Part shown: positions 48,973 to 58,552 of the stretch, in pieces | Position numbering within the stretch: position 1 is the stretch's first letter | Layout: every line of letters begins with the position of its first letter | NCBI RefSeq assembly: GCF_003545885.1 | Contig: NZ_QHCT01000001.1 | Span: forward strand, 1,054,001-1,118,000 | DNA length: 64,000 bases | From: Leptospira stimsonii | GTDB taxonomy: Bacteria > Spirochaetota > Leptospiria > Leptospirales > Leptospiraceae | Direction: 5' to 3' | Translations under genes and position numbers: made by a program | The notes under the pieces: model-generated | Seen by the model: only the letters and a program-made list of their open reading frames with translations | The model's database searches: none | Told to the model about the DNA's origin: nothing

Positions 48973-49367
48973 AAGAACGATGGAATCTCGGCGTTCGTTT
49001 TCAGTTTGCTCTTTCTTTTCTGATTCCGAATCTATAAGAATGGATTAAATCTACGGTGTTAAGACGGAATTTCACGGTTGAATCGTCGCGAATATCGAAA
49101 TTCTTTCTTACGGAAAGATCTTTCTCTCCGTGTAAATTTTCGGTTCGATCACGCTCTTAGGTCGTTTGCACATCATTTATAATCTTATCATTGAAATATA
49201 AGATTCTATATCGGAATCGATTCTTCTATTTTGATAAACGAATCCGCTTTCGGAAATTCATTCGAATCCGTTTCGTTTTTTACTTTGGAAATAAATAATT
49301 GTTTCTCGTTTTTTGGAATGTGCAAACCCTTGCTGGAATTCCATAGGAATACGGGAGATAGGATTGC
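48973..49367. other. 395-bp intergenic region
   Basis: AT-rich, no open frame of note. The word TAAGAATGGATTAAA occurs here (about 49036) and at about 29577, each within 350 bp of a gene start; this may be chance. Should contain the promoter of the next cyclase gene, which has GGGAGATAGG before a GTG start. Confidence 0.35.
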
Positions 49368-51410
49368 GTGAGAACATTGCGGGTTATTGTACTATTGTTT
49401 CTTTTTCTATCAGTTCCAATTTTTGGAGAACGAATTCCTTTAGAGGATGATCAAGTTCGATTAGGGCCTTATTCTCAAATTTTAGAAGATCCGGATTCTA
49501 ATTTTACGATCGATTCCGTGCAGGGTATTCCGTTTCAAAAGTCCGATCAAACAAATCCTTCTTTCGGTTTTACGAAATCATCCTATTGGTTGAAGTTTAC
49601 ACTTTTCAACAGTGAAGCAAATACTCGTGAAAAAATGATCGAAGTAACCTTTCCCCTCATCGACGAGATCGTATTCTATTCCCCGAGTTCGGACGGTTAT
49701 AAAGGGATCACGGTTGGAATCACGAAACCTTTTAAGGAAAGGCCGATCGAAAGTCACACTTTTGTTTTTCCGATTCAGGTTCCACCTGGAGAATCAACCT
49801 ATTTTTTTCGGTTTAAGAACGACGATAGTATGCAGATGCCCTTGATACTCTGGGAGCCGACCGCGTTTTATAAGAATATTAGAGATATTCAATATATCAA
49901 CGGAATTTATTTCGGAATCTTAATCGCGATGGCGGTTTATAATCTTTTCCTTTTATTAACGGTCAGGGACAAAAGCTATTTCTATTACGTCTTCTATATT
50001 GTCTGCTTCGCACTTTTTCTCATGTCTCAATACGGTTTCGCTTATGAATATTTTTGGCCTGAATTTTCTTGGGGCGCTCGACGGATGAATCCTTTTTTAG
50101 CAGGTCTTTTAGAATTGAGCATTCTTCTATTCACGCGGGATTTTTTGGATACAAAAAACACATTTCCGTCTCTGCATAAATTCAATCAGATATTGATCGG
50201 ACTTTGCGCACTTGCATCGATCTCTTCATTCTTTGTAAGTTTGACACAAGCCGCTTTTCAAGTCGCGATCTTAGGTTTATTTACCGTGTTTTCGATTCTC
50301 GGCTTCGGAATAAAAGCATTGTTAGGCGGCTTTCGACCGGCTCGTTATTTTATGATCGCATTTTCGGCTTTACTCATCGGTGGAGTGTTTTACGCTCTCA
50401 AAACCATAGGATCAATCCCCGTAAACTTTATGACTGAATTCAGTATGCAGATCGGTTCCGGTTTGGAAGTCACTTTGCTTTCTTTGGGGTTAGGTGATAG
50501 AATTTCTTTACTAATCAAGGATAAACAGGAAGCACAAAAAGAACTTATAAGGGAACAAAAGGACTCCATCGAAAAACAAGCGCGTCTGAACGAATCGTTC
50601 GCAAGATTTGTACCTTCGAAACTCATCAATCTATTGGGAAAGAACGAAGTGATCCAAGTCTCTCTTGGAGATCAGATCCAAAAAGAGATGACCGTTTTAT
50701 TCTCCGATATTCGATCTTTTACAGAACTTTCCGAAACGATGAGCCCTCAGGAGAATTTTAATTTTTTAAACTCCTACCTGGAAAGAATGACTCCCGCAGT
50801 GGAAAAACATTCGGGAACCATCGATAAATTTATCGGAGACGCTATCATGGCTCTTTTCGAAACCGACGCAGATGACGGTTTGATGGCGGCGATTGAAATG
50901 CATCGCCAACTAAAGGCGTATAACGTGGACCGAAATCGTCAAGGATATAAACCCATCGAGACCGGAATTGCCGTTCACAAAGGACCGGTGATGTTAGGAA
51001 CCATCGGATCTAACAACCGAATGGAAGTAACCGTAATTTCGGATACGGTCAATACCGCTTCGCGGATAGAAGGGCTTACTAAAATCTACGGCGCCAAAAT
51101 TCTTCTCAGTGAAACTGCTTTTTCCTCGTTAAAGGATCCGTCGATTTTTCTCTATCGATACTTAGGAAGAACATTCGTAAAAGGAAAAAAAGAAGATCTC
51201 GCCGTTTTGGAATTTTGCGACAAGGAAAGCGAGGACGCTGAAAAATTCTTCAAGACGAAAGCAAAGTTTGAAAAGGGAGTTTTGAGCTATTTCCAAAACG
51301 ATTATAAGAATGCGGAAGCATATTTCGCGGAAGTGTTGCAAGAATTTCCGACGGACTTGGCTTCTTCTTGGTATTGGAACGCTTGTAAAAGATTCGAAAA
51401 GGCTGTATGA
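49368..51410 (+). CDS. 7TM-DISM receptor cyclase with C-terminal TPR-like tail
   Basis: 680 residues. Signal peptide (about 1-20), jelly-roll 7TMR-DISMED2-like sensor (about 25-170), seven helices (about 180-380), linker, then a cyclase domain (about 400-600). The metal Asp residues are intact in VLFSDIRSFTELSETM (about 446) and DKFIGDAIMALF (about 490), and VTVISDTVNTASRIEGL holds the Asn and Arg. The last ~60 residues resemble a TPR unit. Start GTG. Predicted active cyclase sensing a periplasmic ligand, probably a sugar by analogy with DISMED domains. Confidence 0.88.
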   Translation: MRTLRVIVLLFLFLSVPIFGERIPLEDDQVRLGPYSQILEDPDSNFTIDSVQGIPFQKSDQTNPSFGFTKSSYWLKFTLFNSEANTREKMIEVTFPLIDEIVFYSPSSDGYKGITVGITKPFKERPIESHTFVFPIQVPPGESTYFFRFKNDDSMQMPLILWEPTAFYKNIRDIQYINGIYFGILIAMAVYNLFLLLTVRDKSYFYYVFYIVCFALFLMSQYGFAYEYFWPEFSWGARRMNPFLAGLLELSILLFTRDFLDTKNTFPSLHKFNQILIGLCALASISSFFVSLTQAAFQVAILGLFTVFSILGFGIKALLGGFRPARYFMIAFSALLIGGVFYALKTIGSIPVNFMTEFSMQIGSGLEVTLLSLGLGDRISLLIKDKQEAQKELIREQKDSIEKQARLNESFARFVPSKLINLLGKNEVIQVSLGDQIQKEMTVLFSDIRSFTELSETMSPQENFNFLNSYLERMTPAVEKHSGTIDKFIGDAIMALFETDADDGLMAAIEMHRQLKAYNVDRNRQGYKPIETGIAVHKGPVMLGTIGSNNRMEVTVISDTVNTASRIEGLTKIYGAKILLSETAFSSLKDPSIFLYRYLGRTFVKGKKEDLAVLEFCDKESEDAEKFFKTKAKFEKGVLSYFQNDYKNAEAYFAEVLQEFPTDLASSWYWNACKRFEKAV

Positions 51411-51432
51411 TGTTTTCTGAAGGAAAGATTTA

Positions 51433-51475
51433 AAAAAGATTCTATAGAATAGATTATTTTCTATAGAATCTTTTT
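51433..51475. terminator. Strong bidirectional terminator
   Basis: A perfect 17-bp inverted repeat (AAAAAGATTCTATAGAA and its complement) around a 9-base loop, with A and T runs at both ends, between the convergent cyclase and lipoprotein genes. It should terminate both transcripts. Confidence 0.85.
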
Positions 51476-51481
51476 GTTAGT

Positions 51482-52243
51482 TTAGAATTCCGTGTTTAGC
51501 GTAGCGCATTTGTTCGCTACGACTGCGGAAGTCCCGTATTGACAGGTTATTTGTGCAACTCCAGTGATCGTTGCTTTTGTTATCGCCGAAGGATCCAAAC
51601 CCAAGAAACCTTTAAAATCGCTACTAACCTTATTCGAAATTGCAGTCACGCAGGCCACATCACCGGCTCCACCTGCGAACGTTGCCAAGTTTATAAGATT
51701 TTGAGCGTTTCTATTTTGGTCTACTGTTAAGAGCTTCCAGGACAAAACGTCGGATTCCGACAAACCTAAGGCTAAGCCAAATGCGCTCTTCGTAACTACG
51801 GGCGCCCCTTCTAATCTCAAATCTTGAATAGGAACGTATTTTGTCGTTGCTACTAAGTTATCAAAGGCGGCTTGCGTATTGGCCGCTAATGTTGTATTCT
51901 TAGCTGAAGTGATTAAGTTTGTGGTCGCTACCGAACAATTGAGTGATGTAGCAAGGGCGGAATACGCGTCGAAATTTGCATTGATCAAAGCCGCTCTTCC
52001 CGCTACGTCGCTACCCGCAAGGGTTGCCTGATTACAGCCGCCTTTTGGAACGGAAGTGAGAGTTGCGTTGTATAGGGAACTAGAATTCTTTGTAATTGTA
52101 GCACAATTTCCGCTAGATAAATCCGCAACATACAAAAGAGCCGCTAAGATCGTGTCGTCATTTCCATCGTCACTTTTCTTACAAACGTTGAATACTACTG
52201 CGATCGAAAGAATCGCAGTGATTCTAAAAAAACAATTTTTCAT
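51482..52243 (-). CDS. Six-cysteine lipoprotein, paralogue 1
   Basis: 253 residues from ATG at 52243 (a longer frame starts at 52291). The signal ends VVFNVCKKSDDGND; Val before Cys is atypical, but the paralogue at 53462-54214 has a perfect LSACKKDKDDN at the same place. Cysteines in SGNCATITK, KGGCNQATL, SLNCSVAT, DVACVTAIS, ITCQYG and NKCATLNTEF all recur in the paralogue. Rich in Ala, Thr, Asn. Expected outer-membrane lipoprotein; function unknown. Confidence 0.7.
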   Translation of the reverse strand: MKNCFFRITAILSIAVVFNVCKKSDDGNDDTILAALLYVADLSSGNCATITKNSSSLYNATLTSVPKGGCNQATLAGSDVAGRAALINANFDAYSALATSLNCSVATTNLITSAKNTTLAANTQAAFDNLVATTKYVPIQDLRLEGAPVVTKSAFGLALGLSESDVLSWKLLTVDQNRNAQNLINLATFAGGAGDVACVTAISNKVSSDFKGFLGLDPSAITKATITGVAQITCQYGTSAVVANKCATLNTEF

Positions 52244-52291
52244 TAAATTTTCTCCTGTGATACAATGGCGGAGATACGCCATGCTTTTCAA

Positions 52292-52698
52292 TAGAGTGAA
52301 TTTTCTTTGATCGCACGGTCAACGTAATTGCATTGAATTCATTAAACTGAATATAATAAAAAACTAATAGTTTTTATATATAATTAAATTAAAATTAAAA
52401 TTTTTTTATAATTTGACGGGATGGAATATTTGATTTTATTTTTTGTAATTAATCTGATTGAGTTTTATGAAAATAAAGATATCTTATTATATGATGAATC
52501 TTTTTTTCGGTTTGGAGCTGACTTCGGTTATTCTTTTCTAAATCCGAAAGCGGAATCATCGCTTCTTTTATTTAAATAGAGAAGAGTAACATGATTCTTG
52601 GAACTAAAGATTGATTTTGAAAAAGAGAATCCTTTTTCTCTAAAAAGGAAAGGTTGATTACTTGAAATCTTGTTAAAGTTTAATGTTTTAGAATCTTC
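52292..52698. other. Very AT-rich intergenic region
   Basis: A 407-bp region, of which about 52340-52500 is almost all A and T (for example AAATTAAAATTAAAAT). No gene. It includes the upstream region of paralogue 1. Possibly a bent DNA promoter or a nucleoid-protein site. Confidence 0.4.
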
Positions 52699-53373
52699 TC
52701 AGATCGAAAAGAGGATCACTGCTCTCAGGCTCTCGTCTTGGATTAATTCCGGATGAAGCGCCCAGGATTGACCGAGAGAAAGAGACTTCGTTTTAGAAGT
52801 GATGGTTTGAGTTCTTGTTTTCAAAGCTTCACCGATTGTCTTGGGATCCGATACGAGTTTGTCCGGAATTCCGTCTTTGTTCGAGTCTAACTCCATCCTT
52901 TCCAGAGGAAAAATCCAAATGTCCGGTCTTTGATCCTTATCGGAGTCGATTTCGATTCGAGCGATGATACTCGACGTCACTTTCGGTTTTGCAAAGCGGT
53001 TGTAGTACTGTGTCGTTTCAAAATAGCCGTCCAAGTCCCGATCCGCTTTTTCGATCATCTTTACGTTTCCTGGTCCGAACCAGATCTTTATATCAACTTT
53101 TTGAGGATCTTTGGAAGCGATCTCATTGTATAATTCTTGGTAAGATTTTGGATCCTTTGCATCCATTTTCAACCACATCCAGTCATCCGGAAAATCTTTT
53201 TGATTCTCGAATGTCTCCATAAAGATAGCGATCTTAGAATCGGTTTTTGTATAAAGTCTGTTTTCGATTGTCCCGTCGTCATTTCGATCATAAGAGATCG
53301 TTTCAAACGGTGGATTGCATGTTAAAAGTAGAAAGGACAGAGCACTCTGTAGAATCTTTTTATGAATGAACAT
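52699..53373 (-). CDS. Lipoprotein with calcium-type D-x-D-x-D loops
   Basis: 224 residues. Lipobox-like end FLLLTCNPPFE (Cys at about 19). Four acidic loops occur in the mature protein: YDRNDDGTIENRLY, ADRDLDGYFETTQYY, IDSDKDQRPDIWIF and LDSNKDGIPDKLV, spaced as in EF-hand-like or thrombospondin type 3 repeats that bind calcium. Otherwise not recognised. It lies between the two six-cysteine paralogues on the same strand. Confidence 0.65.
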   Translation of the reverse strand: MFIHKKILQSALSFLLLTCNPPFETISYDRNDDGTIENRLYTKTDSKIAIFMETFENQKDFPDDWMWLKMDAKDPKSYQELYNEIASKDPQKVDIKIWFGPGNVKMIEKADRDLDGYFETTQYYNRFAKPKVTSSIIARIEIDSDKDQRPDIWIFPLERMELDSNKDGIPDKLVSDPKTIGEALKTRTQTITSKTKSLSLGQSWALHPELIQDESLRAVILFSI

Positions 53374-53461
53374 TAGTATTCCATAAACTCTTTAACAATC
53401 GTATTCTCTAGAAAGTTATCCGGTGAAGGATAACTTTCTGAAAATCAGATTTGAACTCAAA

Positions 53462-54214
53462 TTAGAATTGAGTATTCAGTGTTGCGCAAGTGCTTGTTGC
53501 GGCGGCGCCACTGCCGTACGTGCACTGAGCTTGTGCGAGTTTTGTAATTTTCGCTTTTGTGGTCGCAGTTTGGTCAAAGCCATAAACGCCGGCGTAGTCC
53601 GTAGCAATTTTGTTTCCGACAGCAGTTATGCACGCCGCATCACCTGCTCCTACCGCCGCAGTTGAGAGGTAGCTAATCGGCGTAAGAGCTTTAAGCAGGT
53701 CTATGCTTAACAGGTTTAGCGCTAATATTTCTGCTTGCGAGAATCCCAGCGGTGATAGCGCGGTGTTTAACGCTACAATACCTTCGACTCTCAGGTCGGC
53801 GATTGGAAAATATCTGGTTTTTTCGGCGTTTGTGTCAAACGTACTCTGAGCCGTTGCGGACGTGTTTACTGCATTTTTTGCAGTTGTGAGCGCAGTTTTC
53901 GTGTTTGCTGTGCATCCCAAAGACGTGGCAAGAGTTTGGGCCGCGTCGTAGTTCGCCTGCGTGAGTAACGTGTTTGCCGCTAAGGAAGATCCGGTAATTG
54001 TCGCTTGGTTACATCCTCCTTTTGGAATTACGCTCAAATTTGCGGTAAAGACTGTAGAACTTGTTCTCGTTACCACGGCGCAATTTCCTGAAGTTTGATC
54101 CAAGAGGAAAAGTAAAGCGGCAGTAGCGGTGTTGTCATCCTTGTCTTTTTTGCAGGCAGACAAAAACATTGTCAGGGCAAGCAAGACTACAAGTCCAGTT
54201 TTTGATTTCTTCAT
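53462..54214 (-). CDS. Six-cysteine lipoprotein, paralogue 2
   Basis: 250 residues. Clean lipobox TMFLSACKKDKDDN (Cys at about 21). Aligns end to end with the protein at 51482-52243, with cysteines at SGNCAVVTR, KGGCNQATI, SLGCTANT, DAACITAVG, AQCTYG and STCATLNTQF. The pairing pattern suggests three disulphides in the mature protein. Alanine- and threonine-rich. Expected at the outer membrane. Has its own upstream region with GGAGAACC before the ATG. Confidence 0.72.
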   Translation of the reverse strand: MKKSKTGLVVLLALTMFLSACKKDKDDNTATAALLFLLDQTSGNCAVVTRTSSTVFTANLSVIPKGGCNQATITGSSLAANTLLTQANYDAAQTLATSLGCTANTKTALTTAKNAVNTSATAQSTFDTNAEKTRYFPIADLRVEGIVALNTALSPLGFSQAEILALNLLSIDLLKALTPISYLSTAAVGAGDAACITAVGNKIATDYAGVYGFDQTATTKAKITKLAQAQCTYGSGAAATSTCATLNTQF

Positions 54215-54852
54215 GTAAAGGGTTCTCCTTGTGATTTACTTTTCAACAAGTGTATAGATTTTCCTTTGAATCATTTATTTCCGGTGGTATAAAATTACAT
54301 AATGTATTTATAATACACTAAATTTATTTAGAATCGAGCGTTGTCGAAATGATAAAGAGAATCGAATTATAAAAAATGTGCAGTAAGATACGCTTCTTTC
54401 TTGCTTTATTTGATTCGAATTTATAGGATTCGACGGAGTTTCGTATAACGTCAAAAAACGAACGTAAAAAGGATTTCTGGTCGAAGTTTGTTTTATAGGG
54501 TCCTTAGAAAAACTTAAATAAGGTCTAAAATTATAATTTAATTCCTTCCATATAGTAAGGAGCATTTGAGTGGATCGGAATTGTTCTTCGAGAAGTTCGC
54601 TCTTTAGAAAACGCACCGTCGTTTAATAAAAATTGGATTTTCTTCTTTTGGGATTCTTCGATGAACTTCCGGAAAAAAGATAGAACGGTTTCGGTTTTTC
54701 TTCGATTTTCAATTTGCGAGAGCCTGCTAAAGAGGAATGAACGGTAAAAAAGGGAGCAGATCAAGAGTGAAAACGAGTTTGGAAAAATAAAATTGACCTC
54801 TCTTTCAAAAATTCTTGGAATTCCGGTCCGTTTGTGAAACGGTCATCAGGCC
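54215..54852. other. 638-bp intergenic region between divergent genes
   Basis: No convincing gene. A 77-codon open frame on the minus strand at 54531-54764 has no ribosome site and no recognisable features. The left end holds the promoter of the lipoprotein; the right end that of the next cyclase. It could contain decayed coding sequence. Confidence 0.35.
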
Positions 54853-56148
54853 ATGACAACTTTTCGCGAAAAGGAATCTTACTCTTCTTATTTGGAATTC
54901 GAGATCAATTCTACTCTGAAAAAAGTCAGTTTCTATTCTTTTATTATGGGAACGACGGCCGCGATTGCCTTGATTTGGATGCAGGAGTGGGGAATTATTT
55001 TTCGGATGCAGGTTCCGATTTTATGGACCTTGATCGGTGGAATCGTTTCCTTATTCTTTTATCTTCTCGCAAAATTCAAGATGGCAAAGGGCGCACGGAT
55101 CTACCTTGTGATTTTGTTTTATTCGACGCTTCCCGGAATTTTATACGTTCTCGCAGAAGTCTATCTACCGTTAGGCGCCGCGACTTACATCACCGGTCCT
55201 GCTTCTTATCTTTATTTTTTTATGGTGATTCTTTCCGGCTTTGCGTTAGACGAACGATTATCGATTCTTTCGGGTTCGTATTGCGGACTTCAATATCTTG
55301 TTTTTTACTTTCTCTCGAGAGACGGAATTTTGGAAATTCATTCGAAAGATCTTCTTCAGTGGCATGATCTCACTGATCCGCCGATTTATTTTTTCAAATC
55401 GATGATGATGGTTTTTTCAGGAATCGTAGTCGGAGTCCTTGTCAGAAATACCAAACGTCTTCTTTCCGAGGTTTTAGAACGGGAAAAAGAAAGATCAAAC
55501 ATTTCCAGACTCTTTGGACAATTCGTCTCCGAAGAAGTGAAAGAAAAACTCTTAAGAGAAGGTGTCACGGATCGAACCGAAAAGAAAAAGGTTCTCGTCT
55601 TATTTTCCGATCTGAGATCGTTTACATCTTTGGGTGAGAAGTCCGATCCGGATCGGTTGATTCTACAATTGAATGAATACTTCGATCGGATGGCGGATTG
55701 TATTACACGCAACGGAGGTACGATCGATAAATTCATCGGAGACGCCATCATGGCCGTCTTTGGCGGGCTTGTGGATTTGGATTTTCCGGCCGACGCCGCG
55801 TTGAGAACATCGCAAGAGATGCAGAAGGAATTGGAAATTCTCAATCGAGAATGGAGTATTTCGCAATTTCCGATATTAGAATCAGGAATCGGTCTTCATT
55901 ACGGAGAAGTCGTTCAAGGAGCGATCGGTTCTAAGAATCGGTTGGATTTTACAGTTATCGGAGACAGCGTCAATACCGCATCGAGGATCGAAGGTCTGTG
56001 TTCGGCGCTCGGGGAGAAAATTCTTTTTTCTTCGGCGGTTTACGAGCTTCTCTCCGAAGAAAATCGAAAGCACTGTAAGTCGCTCGGAAATTTCAAAGTA
56101 AAAGGAAGAGAAACGGAAATTGATTTATATAGTTTGAATATTCATTGA
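54853..56148 (+). CDS. Membrane class III adenylate/guanylate cyclase
   Basis: 431 residues, same layout as the cyclase at 44929-46221. Six helices (about 25-200), then coiled linker and a catalytic domain. Metal Asp at about 252 (VLFSDLRSFTSLGEK) and about 296 (DKFIGDAIMAVFG); DFTVIGDSVNTASRIEGL carries Asn and Arg and again Thr in place of the purine-specifying Asp. Predicted active. Monocistronic or with the two degenerate cyclase genes downstream (140-bp gap). Confidence 0.88.
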   Translation: MTTFREKESYSSYLEFEINSTLKKVSFYSFIMGTTAAIALIWMQEWGIIFRMQVPILWTLIGGIVSLFFYLLAKFKMAKGARIYLVILFYSTLPGILYVLAEVYLPLGAATYITGPASYLYFFMVILSGFALDERLSILSGSYCGLQYLVFYFLSRDGILEIHSKDLLQWHDLTDPPIYFFKSMMMVFSGIVVGVLVRNTKRLLSEVLEREKERSNISRLFGQFVSEEVKEKLLREGVTDRTEKKKVLVLFSDLRSFTSLGEKSDPDRLILQLNEYFDRMADCITRNGGTIDKFIGDAIMAVFGGLVDLDFPADAALRTSQEMQKELEILNREWSISQFPILESGIGLHYGEVVQGAIGSKNRLDFTVIGDSVNTASRIEGLCSALGEKILFSSAVYELLSEENRKHCKSLGNFKVKGRETEIDLYSLNIH

Positions 56149-56288
56149 CCTTTTGATTTCGCGGATGAGAATATCGTTTCGAAATCGGATTTCGATCGAT
56201 ACTCGAAACAACATGAAATTAACACTTCTTCTGAACCTTCCTTTTAATCCGACAACGGTCTTTTCGGTTCGAGTGACTGGATAAGAAT

Positions 56289-58403
56289 ATGAAAATTCTT
56301 AGGATCTATTTTTGGATTTTTGTTTTTCTCTTTTTTTTCGGCTCTTGTATCGAATCGATTCCGTTTCCAAGAGCGGAAAAAGGAATCTTAGATCTTACGG
56401 GATGGAACTTCGACGAAGACGGTCCGGCGTTACTCGAAGGAGAATTTCGTTTTTTATGGAATCAATTTTCGCAAGAATCGTGGACGGAAAATTCCTCCTT
56501 TGCGACGGTTCCGAAATCTTGGGTAAGGCTTGATAATCCGGACGGAAGCCGTTTCCCGTCGCAAGGTTATGCGACTTATTTTCTAAAGATAAAACTCCCG
56601 GATTCTTTAGTAGGTCAGGAATTATCATTTCAATCGGATATATCCGAAACCGCATACGAACTTTCCATCAACTCTAAAAAATTGGGATCCATCGGAACGG
56701 TCGGCATCAGTTCTGAAAGTTCAAAACCGGAATGGAACAAGAAAATATTTTCTTTTTTGAATACGGAAAAAGAACTCAATCTGAAAATTCTAATCTCTAA
56801 TTTTCACCACGCGCGAGGAGGGTTGACCGGAAAATTTTTTATCGGAAAGAGCGCCTCCATCCAATCGATTCGGGAAAAAAGGCTGACGATCGAAGTTTTC
56901 GTTTTCGGAAGTTTGGCGATCATGGCTCTCTATCATCTTACTTTATTCTATCTTCGTAAAGAGGAAAAGTCGGTTCTCTTTTTCGGAATTCTTTGCCTCG
57001 TGTATTGTTTCCGAACGATCAGCACGGGGGAAAATTTGATTCAAATTTTGATCCCCGGTTTGGATTATTCGATTCATAGTAAGATCGTATATCTTTCTTT
57101 TTATCTAACGGTTCCGATCTTCGCGGCGTTTTTTCGATCTATCTTCCCAACGGAGCTGAACGAATACTCGTATTATGGAATTCTTTCCGTAGGAACGCTG
57201 GCTTCCGTGGTGGTTCTCATTACATCTCCTTCCTTTTTTACGGGAACGATCGACGTTTACTACGGGTTTACGTTTGTCGCTTTTTTATACGGGTTTTATA
57301 TTCTTTCACTCGCGATCGTAAGAAAACGAAGCGGAGCCATTCTTCTATTAAACGGATTGCTAATATTCTTTTTGGTAAGCATTCACGATACGCTTTACAA
57401 TAAGAGAATCATTAACACGGGTTATTTTTCTCCGATCGGTCTTCTCGCAATGCTTTTTTCTCAGGCTTATTTGTTGGCTCGTCGCTATTCTCAGGCATTC
57501 GGCGCGATCGTGGATTTGACCAATACTTTGAACAAGACGAACACCTCCTACGGTTTGTTCGTTCCGAGAGAATTTTTGAAAATTCTCAACGAGAATAACT
57601 TCATAGAAGTGAAGTTAGGCGATGTGGCCGAAGAAGAGATGACGATCCTCTATAATGAAATTCGGCCTTCTCAGATCATCTCAGAACAAACTTCCGCAAA
57701 GGAGAATTTCGAATTCATCAACTCTTATCTTGGAAAAGTCGGACCTCTGATCAGGGATAATAACGGATTTATCGATAAATATTACGGAGAAGCTTTTCTT
57801 TCTTTGTTTTCTCAAAAGGCGGAAGACGCGTTGGAAAGTGCGGTCGGAATACAAAGTATATTAAGAGACATTAATATGTTTAGGCTCGGAAACGGAAGGG
57901 AGCCTGTTCGAGTCGGCACAGGTTTGCATCGTGGTCCGATTCTTTTAGGGACGATCGGAGAATCGGAAAGGATGGAAGGCGCCGTGATTTCCGCTTCCGT
58001 TACTCTTGCGACAAGGGTCGGGCAACTCTGTCGCCTCTTTGATTCATCTATTTTGATGACGGACCACGTCCTTTTTAGTTTGGAAAATCCGGAAAAGTAT
58101 CAGATGCGAGTTTTGGACCGAATTCAGCTCAAAGGCCATAATTCTATCGTAACCATTTTAGAAGTTTTTAATGGACAACCGGATTCTCTTCTCAATGTTT
58201 TTATGGACACAAAAGAAGAGTTTGAAAGAGGCATTTCACATTTTCGACAAAGAAATTTCGAAGAGGCCTGCGTTGTATTCAATCGGGTATTAGAAAGAAA
58301 TAAACTAGATCAACCCGCGCGTTGGTATCTCGAAAAATCGATCCACTATTGTAGATTCGGCTCGCCGAATAACTGGGATGGAATAACAGTATTAGACGTT
58401 TGA
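56289..58403 (+). CDS. 7TM-DISM receptor with degenerate cyclase domain, copy 1
   Basis: 704 residues. The N-terminus has a lipobox-like end FFFGSCIESIP. A jelly-roll sensor (about 30-190; ILDLTGWNFDEDGPALLEGE), seven helices (about 200-410), a cyclase-like domain (about 430-640) and a TPR-like tail follow. In the cyclase domain the first metal Asp is Asn (ILYNEIRPSQ, about 456) and the second is Glu (DKYYGEAFLSLF, about 500); the transition-state Asn is Thr (SASVTLATRVGQL), while Arg stays. The family is clear; catalysis as a normal cyclase is unlikely. Confidence 0.85.
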   Translation: MKILRIYFWIFVFLFFFGSCIESIPFPRAEKGILDLTGWNFDEDGPALLEGEFRFLWNQFSQESWTENSSFATVPKSWVRLDNPDGSRFPSQGYATYFLKIKLPDSLVGQELSFQSDISETAYELSINSKKLGSIGTVGISSESSKPEWNKKIFSFLNTEKELNLKILISNFHHARGGLTGKFFIGKSASIQSIREKRLTIEVFVFGSLAIMALYHLTLFYLRKEEKSVLFFGILCLVYCFRTISTGENLIQILIPGLDYSIHSKIVYLSFYLTVPIFAAFFRSIFPTELNEYSYYGILSVGTLASVVVLITSPSFFTGTIDVYYGFTFVAFLYGFYILSLAIVRKRSGAILLLNGLLIFFLVSIHDTLYNKRIINTGYFSPIGLLAMLFSQAYLLARRYSQAFGAIVDLTNTLNKTNTSYGLFVPREFLKILNENNFIEVKLGDVAEEEMTILYNEIRPSQIISEQTSAKENFEFINSYLGKVGPLIRDNNGFIDKYYGEAFLSLFSQKAEDALESAVGIQSILRDINMFRLGNGREPVRVGTGLHRGPILLGTIGESERMEGAVISASVTLATRVGQLCRLFDSSILMTDHVLFSLENPEKYQMRVLDRIQLKGHNSIVTILEVFNGQPDSLLNVFMDTKEEFERGISHFRQRNFEEACVVFNRVLERNKLDQPARWYLEKSIHYCRFGSPNNWDGITVLDV

Positions 58404-58552
58404 TCAAAGATTCTTAATGCAAAAGGTCTATCTTTTTTCGATGGTCGAGTCCTGACGTTGTGAATGTCTTTTGAAAGAAAGTAAAGAACTCGATTTTCAA
58501 TATTCTTATTGACCATGAGTCTAAGTGGGAAAGAAAATAAAGAAAACTTCCC

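Noticed and set aside
54531..54764. 77-codon minus-strand open frame
   Set aside because: No ribosome site and no similarity I recognise; could be decayed but not supportable.
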